A DNA stretch of 64,000 nucleotides from Pseudomonas nitroreducens (GCF_024170165.1 NZ_JALJXP010000002.1:1-64000), one strand, 5' to 3'. Shown: positions 35,690 through 44,964, numbered from the stretch's first letter. Notes: a model not told the origin generated them from the sequence alone. Made by a program: numbers and translations.

Positions 35690-37054
35690 TCAGAGCTTCT
35701 GGAAGGCCGGGCTGAGCTTGCCGTAGGTGCTGTAGAGAATCACCGACACGGCCAGTATCCCGACAATGATCATGACGTCCCGCGAGGAGGCGTCCAGTAG
35801 CAGGTTGAGCAGCAGGTAACCGGCGCCGACCACCGCCAGCATCGCCGGCAACGGCCACAGCGGCATGCGGTAGGGGTGCTCGCGGTCGCGGCGCAGCACG
35901 CGGCTGAACAGCGCGCAGAGCGCCACCACCAGGTAGACCATCACCAGCAGCAGCACGGTGAAGGAGGTCAGCTCCTCCAGGTTCGAGCTGAAGCTCAGCG
36001 CTGCCGAGGGCACGCCGAGGAACAGCGTGGCGATCCACGGCGACTCCCAGCGCGGGTGGATGCGGGTGAAGGCGCGGTTCATCAGCGGCGTCCACAGCTC
36101 GTCGCGACCGCTGCTGAAGATCACCCGGCCGACCTGAATGACGATGGCGACGATGGCGTTGAACACCGAGAGGAAGATGCCGGCGCTGACCAGCCGCGAC
36201 AGCGTTGCGTTGCCGTGCGCGGTGAGCAGGTAGCCGACCGGATCGGGGCTGGCGATCATCTCCTTCAGCGACGGCGCGCCCAGCAGCAGGGCGGTCAGCG
36301 GGACGATCTCGATCACCACCACCAGCACCAGCGACCAGATCACCGCACGGTGCACGTTGCGCCCGCCGCACTTCATGTCCTCGGCCAGCAGCACCGCGCC
36401 GCCGAAGCCGTTGTAGGAAAACAGTGCGGTGCCCACGGCGCCGATCACCAGGGCCCAGGGCGCGGCAGCCAGTATCCCGCCGTCGATATGCTGCGGTTGC
36501 ACCAGCACGCTCACCGGCTGGCTGACGTGGCCGAAGCCAAGGACGACTATCACCAGCAGCGCCGCCACTTCACAGAGCAGGAACACCCCGGTGATCCAGG
36601 CGTTCACGCGGATGTTGAGGATGCCCAGTACGTAGCTGGCGGCGACTATCACCAGGGCAACGGTCTGGGTGTCGAAGTTCGTCCCCAGCGCATTGTTGAG
36701 GTAGGTCGCCGCGCCGGTCGCCAGTACCGGCGGGATGAACAGCAACGAGACCAGCACAGTGAGGAAGGTCGCGTACCCGGCGAGGCCGCCGAACACGCGC
36801 TTGGCATAGACGTACTCGCCACCGGCGGAACTGTGGGCACGGCCGAGTTCGGCGTAGCACCAGGCGAACATCAGCGCCAGGAAGCCGGCAAAGACGAAGG
36901 CCAGGAAGGCGCCGCTGCCGGCCTGCTGGATGGCGAAGGGAGCGATGACGAAAACGGAGCTGGCGGGAGTGACCGCCGAGACGGTGATGGCGACTACGTC
37001 GAGCACGCCCAGGCTGGGCTTGAGCGCGCTCGCTGGCGCAGGGGAAGCGCTCAT
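35690..37054 (-). CDS. APC-family amino acid permease
   Basis: This is a 454-residue transporter with about twelve membrane helices. The first has VVAITVSAVTPASSVFVIAPFAI, followed by AWCYAELGRAHSSAGGEYVYAKRVFG, the APC fingerprint, and later FSYNGFGGAVLLAEDMK. The substrate is probably an amino acid or amine. It is cotranscribed with the DmpA-like peptidase downstream and divergent from a LuxR-type regulator, suggesting a three-gene catabolic unit. The same trio occurs, as I recall, in P. aeruginosa (PA1484-1486). Confidence 0.9.
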   Translation of the reverse strand: MSASPAPASALKPSLGVLDVVAITVSAVTPASSVFVIAPFAIQQAGSGAFLAFVFAGFLALMFAWCYAELGRAHSSAGGEYVYAKRVFGGLAGYATFLTVLVSLLFIPPVLATGAATYLNNALGTNFDTQTVALVIVAASYVLGILNIRVNAWITGVFLLCEVAALLVIVVLGFGHVSQPVSVLVQPQHIDGGILAAAPWALVIGAVGTALFSYNGFGGAVLLAEDMKCGGRNVHRAVIWSLVLVVVIEIVPLTALLLGAPSLKEMIASPDPVGYLLTAHGNATLSRLVSAGIFLSVFNAIVAIVIQVGRVIFSSGRDELWTPLMNRAFTRIHPRWESPWIATLFLGVPSAALSFSSNLEELTSFTVLLLVMVYLVVALCALFSRVLRRDREHPYRMPLWPLPAMLAVVGAGYLLLNLLLDASSRDVMIIVGILAVSVILYSTYGKLSPAFQKL

Positions 37055-37224
37055 ATCGTTGTTTCCTCGTGTTGTTATTGGTGGCTGAGGCAGGAACGAA
37101 AACCTTGTTGCGCCCTCTTGCCCGGGGCGTCAGGTGGCGCTGAGTCTGTGCGTGGCACGTGGAGCGGCCAATCACCATTTGGGGTTACGCCCCCTTGACG
37201 GCCGGCAGGTAAAAGGAGGAAACC

Positions 37225-38070
37225 GTGGGCCGAACCCACGCCGTCCCGTTCGGAGAAAAACCGCCGATGCACACCCTGTTCCGCGAGGTCGGCATGCACG
37301 CCAACCTCGGCCGCGCCATCGAGCAGATCGGCCAGCCGCGCTTCTGGAAGCAACTGGTCCTGCTGCTGCACCAGTGGCTGCCGTTCGACAACGCCCTGGC
37401 GATGCTCTACCCGGCCAGCGGCACCCCGGTGGCGCTCGAGGAATACGATGCCGAGCCCACCGCCGGCCCGGCGGCCATGGCCATCTACCTCGATGGCCTG
37501 TACCAGCTCGACCCGTTCTACCAGGCCTGCCGCGAGGGCGTGCCCAGCGGGCTGTATCGACTGGAGGAGATATCTCCCGACCAGTTCCGCCAGAGCGAGT
37601 ACTTCCTCAGCTATTTCCACGACAACGTGCTGGAGGACGAGGTGCAGTTCATCCTCCAGTTGCCCGGCCAGGGCGCGCTGTCGTTGTCACTGGGGATGCG
37701 CAAGCTGTTCGATGGCGAGCAGACCGGCCTGCTGGCGATGCTCTGCCCCTGGGTGCTGGCGCTGATGCAGCAGCACTGGCAGCAACGCAGCCAGCGCCTG
37801 CTGCCTGGTGCCAGCGACGGCGTGGCGGTGCAGGTGCGCGATGCCCTGAGCCACTTCGGCGCCGGCGTGCTGTCCGAGCGCGAGCTGGAGATTGCCCGGC
37901 TGATCCTGCGGGGTTACTCCTCCAAGGCCATGGCCGAGCGCCTGGCGATCTCGCCGGAGACCATCAAGGTCCACCGCCGCCACCTGTACAACAAGCTCGA
38001 CATCTCCTCGCAGCCGGAGCTGTTCTCGCTGTTCCTGCAGTCGCTGGGCCACGACCCGCAGAATCCCTGA
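37225..38070 (+). CDS. LuxR-family transcriptional regulator
   Basis: This is a 281-residue protein. The N-terminal about 200 residues form a sensory-type region without a canonical autoinducer-domain signature. The C-terminal GerE helix-turn-helix (about 212-270) reads LSERELEIARLILRGYSSKAMAERLAISPETIKVHRRHLYNKL. There is no receiver Asp, so it is not a response regulator. The start taken is GTG at 37225, with a near-perfect AAGGAGG five nt upstream; ATG 37267, with GGAG ten nt upstream, is an alternative that shortens it by 14. It is divergent from the permease-peptidase operon, its likely target. Confidence 0.85.
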   Translation: MGRTHAVPFGEKPPMHTLFREVGMHANLGRAIEQIGQPRFWKQLVLLLHQWLPFDNALAMLYPASGTPVALEEYDAEPTAGPAAMAIYLDGLYQLDPFYQACREGVPSGLYRLEEISPDQFRQSEYFLSYFHDNVLEDEVQFILQLPGQGALSLSLGMRKLFDGEQTGLLAMLCPWVLALMQQHWQQRSQRLLPGASDGVAVQVRDALSHFGAGVLSERELEIARLILRGYSSKAMAERLAISPETIKVHRRHLYNKLDISSQPELFSLFLQSLGHDPQNP

Positions 38071-38221
38071 GCTGACCATCGGCGCGGCTGATGCCGCGCC
38101 ATTCGCGCGCGCCGGGACACCCCGCTGGCGCTGCACGGACACTACCGCGTCCCCGCCAGGCTTCTAGACTGGTGCCGTGCCATCCAGACACGCCACGACA
38201 ATCACAAGAGAGCACAGCCTG

Positions 38222-38806
38222 ATGAACGCACGCGCCAACTTCACCCACATGGAAGACGGCAGCGCCGAAGACTGGGCGATCATCGCCAAGGACTTCGGCC
38301 AGTACGCCGCGCTTCTGCCCGACCGGATCATGACCCACCTGCGCCTGCTCGACGGCGACTTCGGCGGCTTCCCGGTGGACCGCCTGACCCACTCGCTGCA
38401 GACCGCCACCCTGGCCCACCGCGACGGCCGCGACGAGGAATACGTGGTCTGCGCCCTGCTCCACGACATCGGCGACACCCTCGGCTCGTTCAACCACGCC
38501 GACATCGCCGCGGCCATCCTCAAGCCGTTCGTCAGCGAGGAGAACCTGTGGATGATCGAGAAGCACGCGATCTTCCAGGGCTACTACTTCTTCCATCACC
38601 TGGGCCTGGACCGGCACCTGCGCGAGCAGTTCAAGGACCACCCGCAGTTCGAGCAGACCATCGAATTCTGCGCGCGCTACGACGCTGCCGCCTTCGATCC
38701 GGAGGGCGAGGTGCTGCCCCTGGAGTTCTTCGAACCCATGCTCCGCCGGGTCTTCGCCCAGCCGCGCCGTTCGATCTACCAGAAGCCAGACGGCACGATG
38801 GCCTGA
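38222..38806 (+). CDS. HD-domain protein related to PhnZ/TmpB-type oxygenases
   Basis: This is a 194-residue single HD domain. The likely metal ligands are His in RLTHSLQTATLA, the His-Asp pair in ALLHDIGD, a following FNHADIAAAIL, and EKHAIFQGYYFFHH. The layout resembles the phosphonate-linked HD oxygenases PhnZ/TmpB and related MIOX-like enzymes, but the segment GDFGGFPVDRL differs where those enzymes carry the substrate-contacting Tyr and Glu. Hydrolase against oxygenase cannot be settled. No phosphonate genes are adjacent. It may be cotranscribed with the regulator upstream (151-nt gap). Confidence 0.78.
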   Translation: MNARANFTHMEDGSAEDWAIIAKDFGQYAALLPDRIMTHLRLLDGDFGGFPVDRLTHSLQTATLAHRDGRDEEYVVCALLHDIGDTLGSFNHADIAAAILKPFVSEENLWMIEKHAIFQGYYFFHHLGLDRHLREQFKDHPQFEQTIEFCARYDAAAFDPEGEVLPLEFFEPMLRRVFAQPRRSIYQKPDGTMA

Positions 38807-38947
38807 GGGTCCCGAGGCGACCGGCGGTCCGCGACGAAGAGTGGCGAACCGCCGCTGGCTCGGGGGCTGCGCATGGAATAAGATTCCTCCCAAAATCAGA
38901 CGCGCAACTGGCCACGAGCCTACGCGCACCAGGGAAGTTTCTTGCGC

Positions 38948-40339
38948 ATGAAGCCTAACGTTCTTGAGCGATCCAGCACTCCGCTCACCCCCACTCCCCT
39001 GCGCGAGTACCATTCCCGCGTGCTGGCGTATATCGCCATCGCCGCCACCATCACCGCCGGCACCTTCGCCAGGTACTTCGGCTACGAGATCCTCTGGATG
39101 ATCCCGTATGCCCTGCTCTACCCGCACCTCGCCCAGCAGGTCAGCCGCCGCTTCAAGCGCGACAACCCGCAACGCACCCGCCTGGTGCTGCTGTTCATCG
39201 ACGCCCTGCATGCCGGCATCGCCACCACGCTGCTGGGCTTCGCCGAAGTGCCCAGCCTGATGCTGGTGCTGATCCTCGCCTTCTCCGCGCTGATCATCGG
39301 CGGCCTGCGCTCCCTGGGCCTGGCGCTGCTGGTGGCGCTGAGCGCCGCGGTCCTCAGCGCCGCGCTGATCGCCCCGGCCTACAAGGGCCAGACGCCGAGC
39401 ATCGTCGCCCTGGTCAGCGTGCTGTTCTCCACCCTGTACATCTGCATCACCGCCTTCTTCGTGCACCAGCAGGGCCTGCGCCTGGCCCAGGCCCGCTCGG
39501 ACATCACCCTGGAGCAGGAAAAGGCCGCGCGCCTGGCCAGCAACCTGGCCAAGTACCTGTCACCGCAGGTGTGGGAGTCGATCTTCAGCGGCAAGCGCAC
39601 GGTGCGCCTGGAGACCCAGCGCAAGAAGCTCACGGTGTTCTTCTCCGACATCAAGGGCTTCACCGAGCTGTCCGAGGAACTCGAAGCCGAAGCCCTTACC
39701 GACATGCTCAACAACTACCTCAACGAGATGTCGAAGATCGCCCTGAAGTACGGCGGCACCATCGACAAGTTCGTCGGCGACTGCGTGATGGTGTTCTTCG
39801 GCGACCCGGCCACCCAGGGCGCGAAGAAGGACGCCGTGGCGGCCGTGTCCATGGCCGTCGCCATGCGCAAGCACATGAAGGTCATGCGCCAGCAGTGGCG
39901 TGCCCAGGGCATCACCAAGCCGCTGGAAGTGCGCATGGGGCTGAACACCGGCTACTGCACCGTGGGCAACTTCGGCGCCGACACGCGTATGGACTACACC
40001 ATCATCGGCCGCGAAGTGAACCTCGCCAGCCGCCTGGAAAGCGCTGCCGAAGCCGGCGAGATCCTGATCAGCCACGAGACCTACTCACTGGTCAAGGACG
40101 TGCTGATGTGCCGCGACAAGGGCCAGATCGCCGTGAAGGGCTTCAGCAAGCCGGTGCAGATCTACCAGGTGGTCGACTTCCGTCGCGACCTGGGCTCCAA
40201 CCCCAGCTTCGTCGAGCACGAGGTACCGGGCTTCTCCATGTACCTGGACACCAACAACGTGCAGAACTACGACAAGGAACGGGTCATCCAGGCGCTGCAG
40301 CAGGCGGCGGAGAAGCTCAAGGACAAGATCATTCTCTGA
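38948..40339 (+). CDS. cyaB: MASE2-type class III adenylate cyclase
   Basis: This is a 463-residue protein. The N-terminal MASE2 membrane domain (about 20-190, several TM helices paired around AGTFARYFGYEILWMIPYALLYPHLAQ and LLFIDALHAGI) is followed by a short coiled segment and a class III cyclase domain (about 220-410). The metal-binding FFSDIKGFTELSEELE and GDCVMVFFGDP and the GLNTGYCTVGNFG motif are present. It makes cAMP from ATP. Length and architecture match P. aeruginosa CyaB, the main source of cAMP for Vfr. The ATG at 38948 is chosen; a TTG at 38942 is a close alternative with better spacing from GGGAAG. Confidence 0.92.
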   Translation: MKPNVLERSSTPLTPTPLREYHSRVLAYIAIAATITAGTFARYFGYEILWMIPYALLYPHLAQQVSRRFKRDNPQRTRLVLLFIDALHAGIATTLLGFAEVPSLMLVLILAFSALIIGGLRSLGLALLVALSAAVLSAALIAPAYKGQTPSIVALVSVLFSTLYICITAFFVHQQGLRLAQARSDITLEQEKAARLASNLAKYLSPQVWESIFSGKRTVRLETQRKKLTVFFSDIKGFTELSEELEAEALTDMLNNYLNEMSKIALKYGGTIDKFVGDCVMVFFGDPATQGAKKDAVAAVSMAVAMRKHMKVMRQQWRAQGITKPLEVRMGLNTGYCTVGNFGADTRMDYTIIGREVNLASRLESAAEAGEILISHETYSLVKDVLMCRDKGQIAVKGFSKPVQIYQVVDFRRDLGSNPSFVEHEVPGFSMYLDTNNVQNYDKERVIQALQQAAEKLKDKIIL

Positions 40340-40453
40340 TCGTCCGGCGTTTCTCGCTGGCATCTCGTTTTCGCGGTAGTACCACCCTCCTCGCTGGCGC
40401 CCAGCCTATCGCGGACGAAGTCCGCTCCTACCCGAAATATTGCAATAGGGCAT

Positions 40454-40583
40454 GCCCTCTCCCCCGCCCTGGCTGCGCGCCCCGCTCCGAAGGGAGAGGG
40501 AGCCGCCTGTGCCGGCTGACACTTTGGTTTCAACCTGTGCTGAACGGTCCCCTCTCCCTTCAGGGAGAGGGTAGGGAGAGGGA
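40454..40583. repeat. Dispersed CCCTCTCCC inverted-repeat element
   Basis: It has the same end palindromes as at 26738 and 52234. The spacer contains GTGCCGGCTGAC and GGTTTCAACC, which are shared with the copy at 52234, showing common origin. Confidence 0.75.
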
Positions 40584-40656
40584 GCCGCCGGCATGTACCC
40601 AGCCCCCACCGACTTGGCTCTCCCGCCGCCAGGCCAACCGCAGGCACGGAACTCTT

Positions 40657-40749
40657 GTAGGAGCGAGCTTGCTCGCGAACCCGCCCAACTCCGCAGCCGC
40701 CGGCAAATCCGTTCGCGAGCAAGAGCTAGGCGCCCCCCGTCGCTCCTAC
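40657..40749. repeat. Paired REP-like repeat (form B) with a divergent right arm
   Basis: The left unit is the standard GTAGGAGCGAGCTTGCTCGCGAA. The spacer matches that at 34473-34553. The right unit begins TTCGCGAGCAAG but then carries AGCTAGGCGCCCCCCGT before CGCTCCTAC, so its palindrome is interrupted relative to other copies. Confidence 0.75.
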
Positions 40750-40776
40750 AATGGCCCCGGCCATTTCACCCGCCCA

Positions 40777-40804
40777 TAAAAAAGCCCGCTCAATCGAGCG
40801 GGCT
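40777..40804 (-). terminator. Rho-independent terminator of dctA
   Basis: AGCCCGCT/AGCGGGCT is an 8-bp stem with loop CGATTG on the minus strand, followed by TTTTTT. Confidence 0.85.
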
Positions 40805-40859
40805 GGAAAGGCGCCGGCGCTTCACGTTCACCGGGCCGAATTGCTCTTTAGCGAACCCG

Positions 40860-42161
40860 TCAGGAAGGCTGCAACTCCGCGGAGTTGCCAGGACCTGCGG
40901 CGAGTTCGGTGGACAGGGTCTTCTCGTCCAGCTGCTTGCACCACTTGGCGACCACGATGGTGGCGACGCCGTTTCCGACCAGGTTGGTCAGGGCGCGGGC
41001 TTCGGACATGAAGCGGTCGATACCCAGGATCAGCGCAAGGCCCGCAACCGGCAGGTGGCCGACAGCGGACAGGGTGGCAGCCAGCACGATGAAGCCCGAA
41101 CCGGTAACGCCGGCAGCGCCCTTCGAGGCGATCAGCAGCACGACCAACAGGGTCAGCTGGTGGGTGATGTCCATCGGGGTATCGGTGGCCTGGGCGATGA
41201 ACACCGCGGCCATGGTCAGGTAGATCGAGGTGCCGTCCAGGTTGAACGAGTAGCCGGTGGGGATCACCAGGCCGACGACGCTCTTGTCGGCGCCCAGCTT
41301 CTCCATCTTAGCGATCATGCGCGGCAGGGCCGACTCGGAGGACGAGGTACCCAGCACGATCAGCAGCTCTTCGCGGATGTAGGAGATGAAGCGCAGGATG
41401 CTGAAGCCGTGGGCGCGGGCGATGCCACCGAGGATGACCAGCACGAACAGCAGGCAGGTGATGTAGAAGCACAGCATCAGCTGGCCCAGTTGCACCAGCG
41501 AACCGAGGCCGTAGGCACCGATGGTGAAGGCCATGGCACCGAAGGCACCGATGGGAGCGACCTTCATGATCACGTTGATGATGTTGAACATCACGTGGGT
41601 GATGCGATCGATGAACTCGAACACCGGCTTGCCGTAGTCACCCAGGCGGTGCAGCGCGTAGCCGAACAGCACGGAGAAGAACAGCACCTGGAGGATGTCA
41701 CCGTTGGCGAAGGCGCCGACCACGGTGCTGGGGATGACGTTCATGAAGAAGTCGATGGTGCTCTGCTTCTCGCCCGAAGCGATGAAGCCGGTGAGCGCCG
41801 CGTTCTTGTTCATTTCGGCGGTCAGCGTGGCGACGTCGGCGTGCATGCCGGCACCCGGCTGGACGACGTTGACCACGACCAGGCCGATGATCAGCGCGAT
41901 GGTGGAAACGATTTCGAAGTACAGCAGTGCCATGCCGCCCGTCTTGCCCACGGCCTTCATGCTCTGCATGCCGGCGATGCCGGTAACCACGGTGCAGAAG
42001 ATAATCGGCGCGATGGCCATCTTGATCAGTTTGACGAAGCCATCGCCCAGCGGCTTCATCAGTTTGGCGGTGTCGGGGTAGAAGTGGCCGAGTGCGATAC
42101 CGATGGCGATGGCGATCAGTACCTGCACGTACAGGCTTTTGTAGAAGGGTTGCTTGGTCAT
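40860..42161 (-). CDS. dctA: C4-dicarboxylate transporter
   Basis: This is a 433-residue DAACS-family symporter: [42 protein letters not shown], the serine-rich [48 protein letters not shown] and [11 protein letters not shown]. It takes up succinate, fumarate and malate with cations. An upstream sigma-54 promoter (42285-42299) indicates control by a DctB/DctD-type system with RpoN, as known for Pseudomonas DctA. It is a monocistronic gene with its own terminator. Confidence 0.97.
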   Translation of the reverse strand: MTKQPFYKSLYVQVLIAIAIGIALGHFYPDTAKLMKPLGDGFVKLIKMAIAPIIFCTVVTGIAGMQSMKAVGKTGGMALLYFEIVSTIALIIGLVVVNVVQPGAGMHADVATLTAEMNKNAALTGFIASGEKQSTIDFFMNVIPSTVVGAFANGDILQVLFFSVLFGYALHRLGDYGKPVFEFIDRITHVMFNIINVIMKVAPIGAFGAMAFTIGAYGLGSLVQLGQLMLCFYITCLLFVLVILGGIARAHGFSILRFISYIREELLIVLGTSSSESALPRMIAKMEKLGADKSVVGLVIPTGYSFNLDGTSIYLTMAAVFIAQATDTPMDITHQLTLLVVLLIASKGAAGVTGSGFIVLAATLSAVGHLPVAGLALILGIDRFMSEARALTNLVGNGVATIVVAKWCKQLDEKTLSTELAAGPGNSAELQPS

Positions 42162-42284
42162 GGCAGCTCTGTCCTCACGGGCGAGTGCTCCCTGGGAGGA
42201 AACACAAGACCGAACGCGTTATCTCCCTGCAATGGGAGAATTTGTTTTCAGGGCGTGCCAGAAGGCAGGCCTTGATCGCATATG

Positions 42285-42299
42285 GCAAGTGCTGTGCCA
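42285..42299 (-). promoter_or_regulatory. Sigma-54 promoter of dctA
   Basis: On the minus strand the sequence is TGGCACAGCACTTGC, matching the RpoN consensus TGGCAC-N5-TTGC with the invariant GG and GC separated by ten bases. It is placed about 125 nt upstream of the dctA ATG, leaving an about 110-nt leader. Binding sites for the DctD-type activator were not identified. Confidence 0.85.
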
Positions 42300-42374
42300 G
42301 ACCTTTTAAAAATATTAAATCCCTTTAAATTCAATTACTTCCGTAAAAAGTCGCGGCACGGAAGGCCCCAGTGA

Positions 42375-42430
42375 TGGCGGATTCCCGCCTTCCGGGTGGC
42401 GGGTTTCCCGCCCTCTGGCGGGTATCCGCC
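42375..42430 (+). promoter_or_regulatory. Three tandem palindromes upstream of the AraC gene
   Basis: TGGCGGATTCCCGCC (42375-42389), TGGCGGGTTTCCCGCC (42397-42412) and TGGCGGGTATCCGCC (42416-42430) repeat at 22- and 19-bp intervals, about two helical turns each. They end 95 bp before the AraC-family ATG. This looks like a phased operator array for a dimeric regulator; which one is unknown. Confidence 0.55.
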
Positions 42431-42525
42431 ACGGCCTTCGTACCGTAGATTGTAGAACCCCGGTCAGGTTCGATCGGGATTGCCGCCCGCCTCTGGACGC
42501 GCGGCCAGAACAACAAGGACCGCTC

Positions 42526-43527
42526 ATGCGTGAACGCACCATTGCCAGCCATTTCGTCCGGGCCGCCGTCCATGGGGCCCGGCGCAAGGGGCTGGATGTC
42601 CAAGTCCTGCTGCGTGACGCCGGCATCGCCCCGGCCATCCTCGAGGAGCCCCGCGCGCGGATCGACCCGTCGCAGTTCACCTGCCTGATGCAACGCCTGT
42701 GGGAAGTGCTCGACGACGAGTACATGGGCTTCGGTGCCATGCCCAGCAAGCGCGGCACCTTCGCCATGATGTGCAACGCGATCATCCACTGCCGCACGCT
42801 GGAAAAGGCCCTGGGACGCGGCGCACTGTTCTACGGACTGTTTCCCGAGGCGCCACGGATCGAGCTGGTGCGCGACGGCGACCGCGCCCGCCTGACCCTG
42901 GACGAAACCCACCTGCGCGACCCGGACCACTTCCTCGCCGAGAGCCTGCTGCTGATCTGGCACCGCCTGGCCAGCTGGCTGATCGGCCAGCGCATCCGCC
43001 TGGAGGAAGCCACCTTCAGCTACCCGACCCCCGAGCACCAGGCCGAGTACGACCTGCTGTTCCCCTGCCCTCGCCGCTTTTCCGCCGGCAGCACCAGCCT
43101 GCTCCTGCAGGCGCGCTACCTGGACATGCCGCTGCTGCAGGACGAGCGCACGCTCAAGCACTTCCTCAAGGATTCCCCCGCCGACCTGCTCGCCCGCCCC
43201 GACGGCGGCGACAGCCTGACCAGCCAGATCCGCCGCCTGCTCGGCCGCGACTGCCGCAGCTGGCCGGACCTGGAGCAGGTCGCCGCGCAACTGCACATGA
43301 GTCCGCAGACCCTGCGCCGCCACCTGCGCGAGGAAGGACCGAACTTTCAGGAACTGAAGGACCAGCTGCGCCGCGACCTGGCGATCTACTGCCTGGGGCG
43401 CGCCGAACTCTCGATCCAGGACATCGCCGACCAGCTCGGTTTCTCCGAGCCTTCGGCGTTCCACCGGGCGTTCAAGAAATGGACGGGACTGACGCCGGGG
43501 GCGTATCGGGCGCAGCAGGGAGAATAA
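42526..43527 (+). CDS. AraC-family transcriptional regulator
   Basis: This is a 333-residue protein. The N-terminal Arabinose_bd-type domain (PF12625-like, about 20-210) includes RARIDPSQFTCLMQRLWEVLDDEYMGFG and CNAIIHCRTLEKALGR. The C-terminal AraC HTH (about 235-330) reads WPDLEQVAAQLHMSPQTLRRHLREEGPNFQELKDQLRRDLAIYCL and IADQLGFSEPSAFHRAFKKWTGLTPGAYR. Regulators of this class often control lipid or aromatic catabolic genes (OruR/ArgR-like naming varies). No catabolic operon is adjacent. Three palindromes lie in its upstream region. Confidence 0.88.
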   Translation: MRERTIASHFVRAAVHGARRKGLDVQVLLRDAGIAPAILEEPRARIDPSQFTCLMQRLWEVLDDEYMGFGAMPSKRGTFAMMCNAIIHCRTLEKALGRGALFYGLFPEAPRIELVRDGDRARLTLDETHLRDPDHFLAESLLLIWHRLASWLIGQRIRLEEATFSYPTPEHQAEYDLLFPCPRRFSAGSTSLLLQARYLDMPLLQDERTLKHFLKDSPADLLARPDGGDSLTSQIRRLLGRDCRSWPDLEQVAAQLHMSPQTLRRHLREEGPNFQELKDQLRRDLAIYCLGRAELSIQDIADQLGFSEPSAFHRAFKKWTGLTPGAYRAQQGE

Positions 43528-43543
43528 CTCGGCTTCAACCTGC

Positions 43544-43587
43544 AGGAGCGGGCCATGCCCGCGATCGCGCGCATGGCGCGCTCCTAC
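43544..43587. repeat. REP-like palindrome (form A)
   Basis: It is nearly identical to 19261-19306: AGGAGCGGGCCATGCCCGCG, then ATCGCGCGCATGGCGCGCTCCTAC. It lies between the convergent AraC and phoQ genes. Confidence 0.8.
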
Positions 43588-43620
43588 AATTGAGCGTCGG
43601 CGCCCAGTCCAAGCTGCCGG

Positions 43621-44964
43621 CTAGCCCGGCAGGCGAATGCGGAAACATGCCCCACCCAGCGCGGAATCCTCCAGCGCCAGCTCGCCGTCGTAGCTGTCGA
43701 TGATGTCCTTCACCACCGCCGTGCCGATGCCCTGGCCAGGGTGCTGGGTGTCCAGCCGCTCGCCGCGCTTGAGGATGCGTTCGCGCTGGCTGGCCGGCAC
43801 GCCGGGACCGTCGTCTTCGATGATCAGCTCGAACATCCGGCCATTCTTGCGCGCGCTGACCTTCACCGTGGTCAGGCACAGCCGATAGGCGTTCTCCAGC
43901 AGGTTGCCGAGCATCTCCAGCAAGGCGCCCTTCTCCAGCGGCAGGGAAAAGCCCGGCGGAATATCCCGCGCAAGCTTCACGCGCTTGTCGCGGTAGACCT
44001 TGTCCAGCGCGCCGCCAATGGTATCCAGCAAGGGATCGAGTTCCGCGCGGTGGCGGATCAGGCCGCTCTTGCGCATCGTCGCGCGCTGCAACTGGTAGCC
44101 GATCTGCTGGCTCATGCGCTCGATCTGGGTCTGCAGCACCTGCACCTGCTCGCGGTTCTTCGGCTGGTCGGCGAGGGTTTCACTGACGCCCTGCAGCACC
44201 GCCAGCGGCGTCTTCAGGCTATGGGCAAGGTCGCCCAGGGAATTGCGGTAGCGCTCGCGCTGGGCACGCTCGCTTTCCAGCAGGCGGTTCACCGAGTCGG
44301 TCAGGCGCAGCATCTCGGCGGGGTGATCGTCGCTCAGGCGCTCGCGGTCGCCGGCCTCGATCTGATCCAGCTCCGAACGCAGGCCGCGCATGGAGCGGAA
44401 GCCCCAGCCAAGGCCAAGCCACAACAGGCCCAGCAACAGCAGCAGCGCACCACCCAGCCACAGGTAGAGCTGATCGCGGAAACCGCTGACCAGCTCGCGG
44501 AACTCGCTTTCCGGCTGCATGGTGACGATGCTGTAGGCCGCGCGCTTGCCACCGAGCAGGTCGATCTCCACGTCGTAGACGAAGAACTCCTGGCCGGTGG
44601 CATCGCGGATGCGGGTGAACTCGTCGATCAGGCCGTCGTACTTGGGCGAGTAACTGACGCTCTCGTCCTGCGCCGAGGTCGAGCGCCACACCAGCTGGCC
44701 GGACTGGTCGTAGATGAAGCCCAGCAATTTGGACTCGGGGAGGTTGAAGTCCTCCACCGGCAGGTGCTCGGGCATGCTCAGGACATTGCCTTCGATGCGC
44801 GCCGAGGACACCAGAGTCGCCACGTCTGCCGCCAGGCGCTGCTGAATGGCGTTCTCCAGGGCGATGCTGAACGCACGCTGGAGAGCCGGCAGCAGCGCCG
44901 CCATGAACAGCACGGCGAGAATCGCCGCACCGATCATCAGCCGCAGCCGCAGCGAGCGGATCAT
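43621..44964 (-). CDS. phoQ: Sensor histidine kinase PhoQ
   Basis: This is a 447-residue sensor kinase. TM1 is about residues 9-28, the periplasmic domain 29-165, TM2 166-188, HAMP about 190-240 and the phospho-acceptor His248 in GDLAHSLKTPLAVLQG. The ATPase domain has the N box MLGNLLENAYRLC, DDGPGVP and GIGTAVVKDI. Length, sequence style and the oprH-phoP-phoQ order identify PhoQ, which senses low Mg2+ and related envelope signals. Its ATG overlaps the phoP stop by 4 nt. Confidence 0.95.
   Translation of the reverse strand: MIRSLRLRLMIGAAILAVLFMAALLPALQRAFSIALENAIQQRLAADVATLVSSARIEGNVLSMPEHLPVEDFNLPESKLLGFIYDQSGQLVWRSTSAQDESVSYSPKYDGLIDEFTRIRDATGQEFFVYDVEIDLLGGKRAAYSIVTMQPESEFRELVSGFRDQLYLWLGGALLLLLGLLWLGLGWGFRSMRGLRSELDQIEAGDRERLSDDHPAEMLRLTDSVNRLLESERAQRERYRNSLGDLAHSLKTPLAVLQGVSETLADQPKNREQVQVLQTQIERMSQQIGYQLQRATMRKSGLIRHRAELDPLLDTIGGALDKVYRDKRVKLARDIPPGFSLPLEKGALLEMLGNLLENAYRLCLTTVKVSARKNGRMFELIIEDDGPGVPASQRERILKRGERLDTQHPGQGIGTAVVKDIIDSYDGELALEDSALGGACFRIRLPG

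Larger units (their letters stand above)
40340..40776. other. Repeat-filled intergenic region between cyaB and dctA
   Basis: There is no gene here. It contains a REP relic (about 40405-40433), a CCCTCTCCC element (40454-40583) and a paired REP (40657-40749), followed by the dctA terminator. It is the densest repeat cluster in the window and lies between convergent genes. Confidence 0.7.

Noticed and set aside
40454..40749. CRISPR array suggested by clustered repeats
   Set aside because: The units belong to two different palindromic families with unequal spacing; there is no regular repeat-spacer structure and no cas gene.
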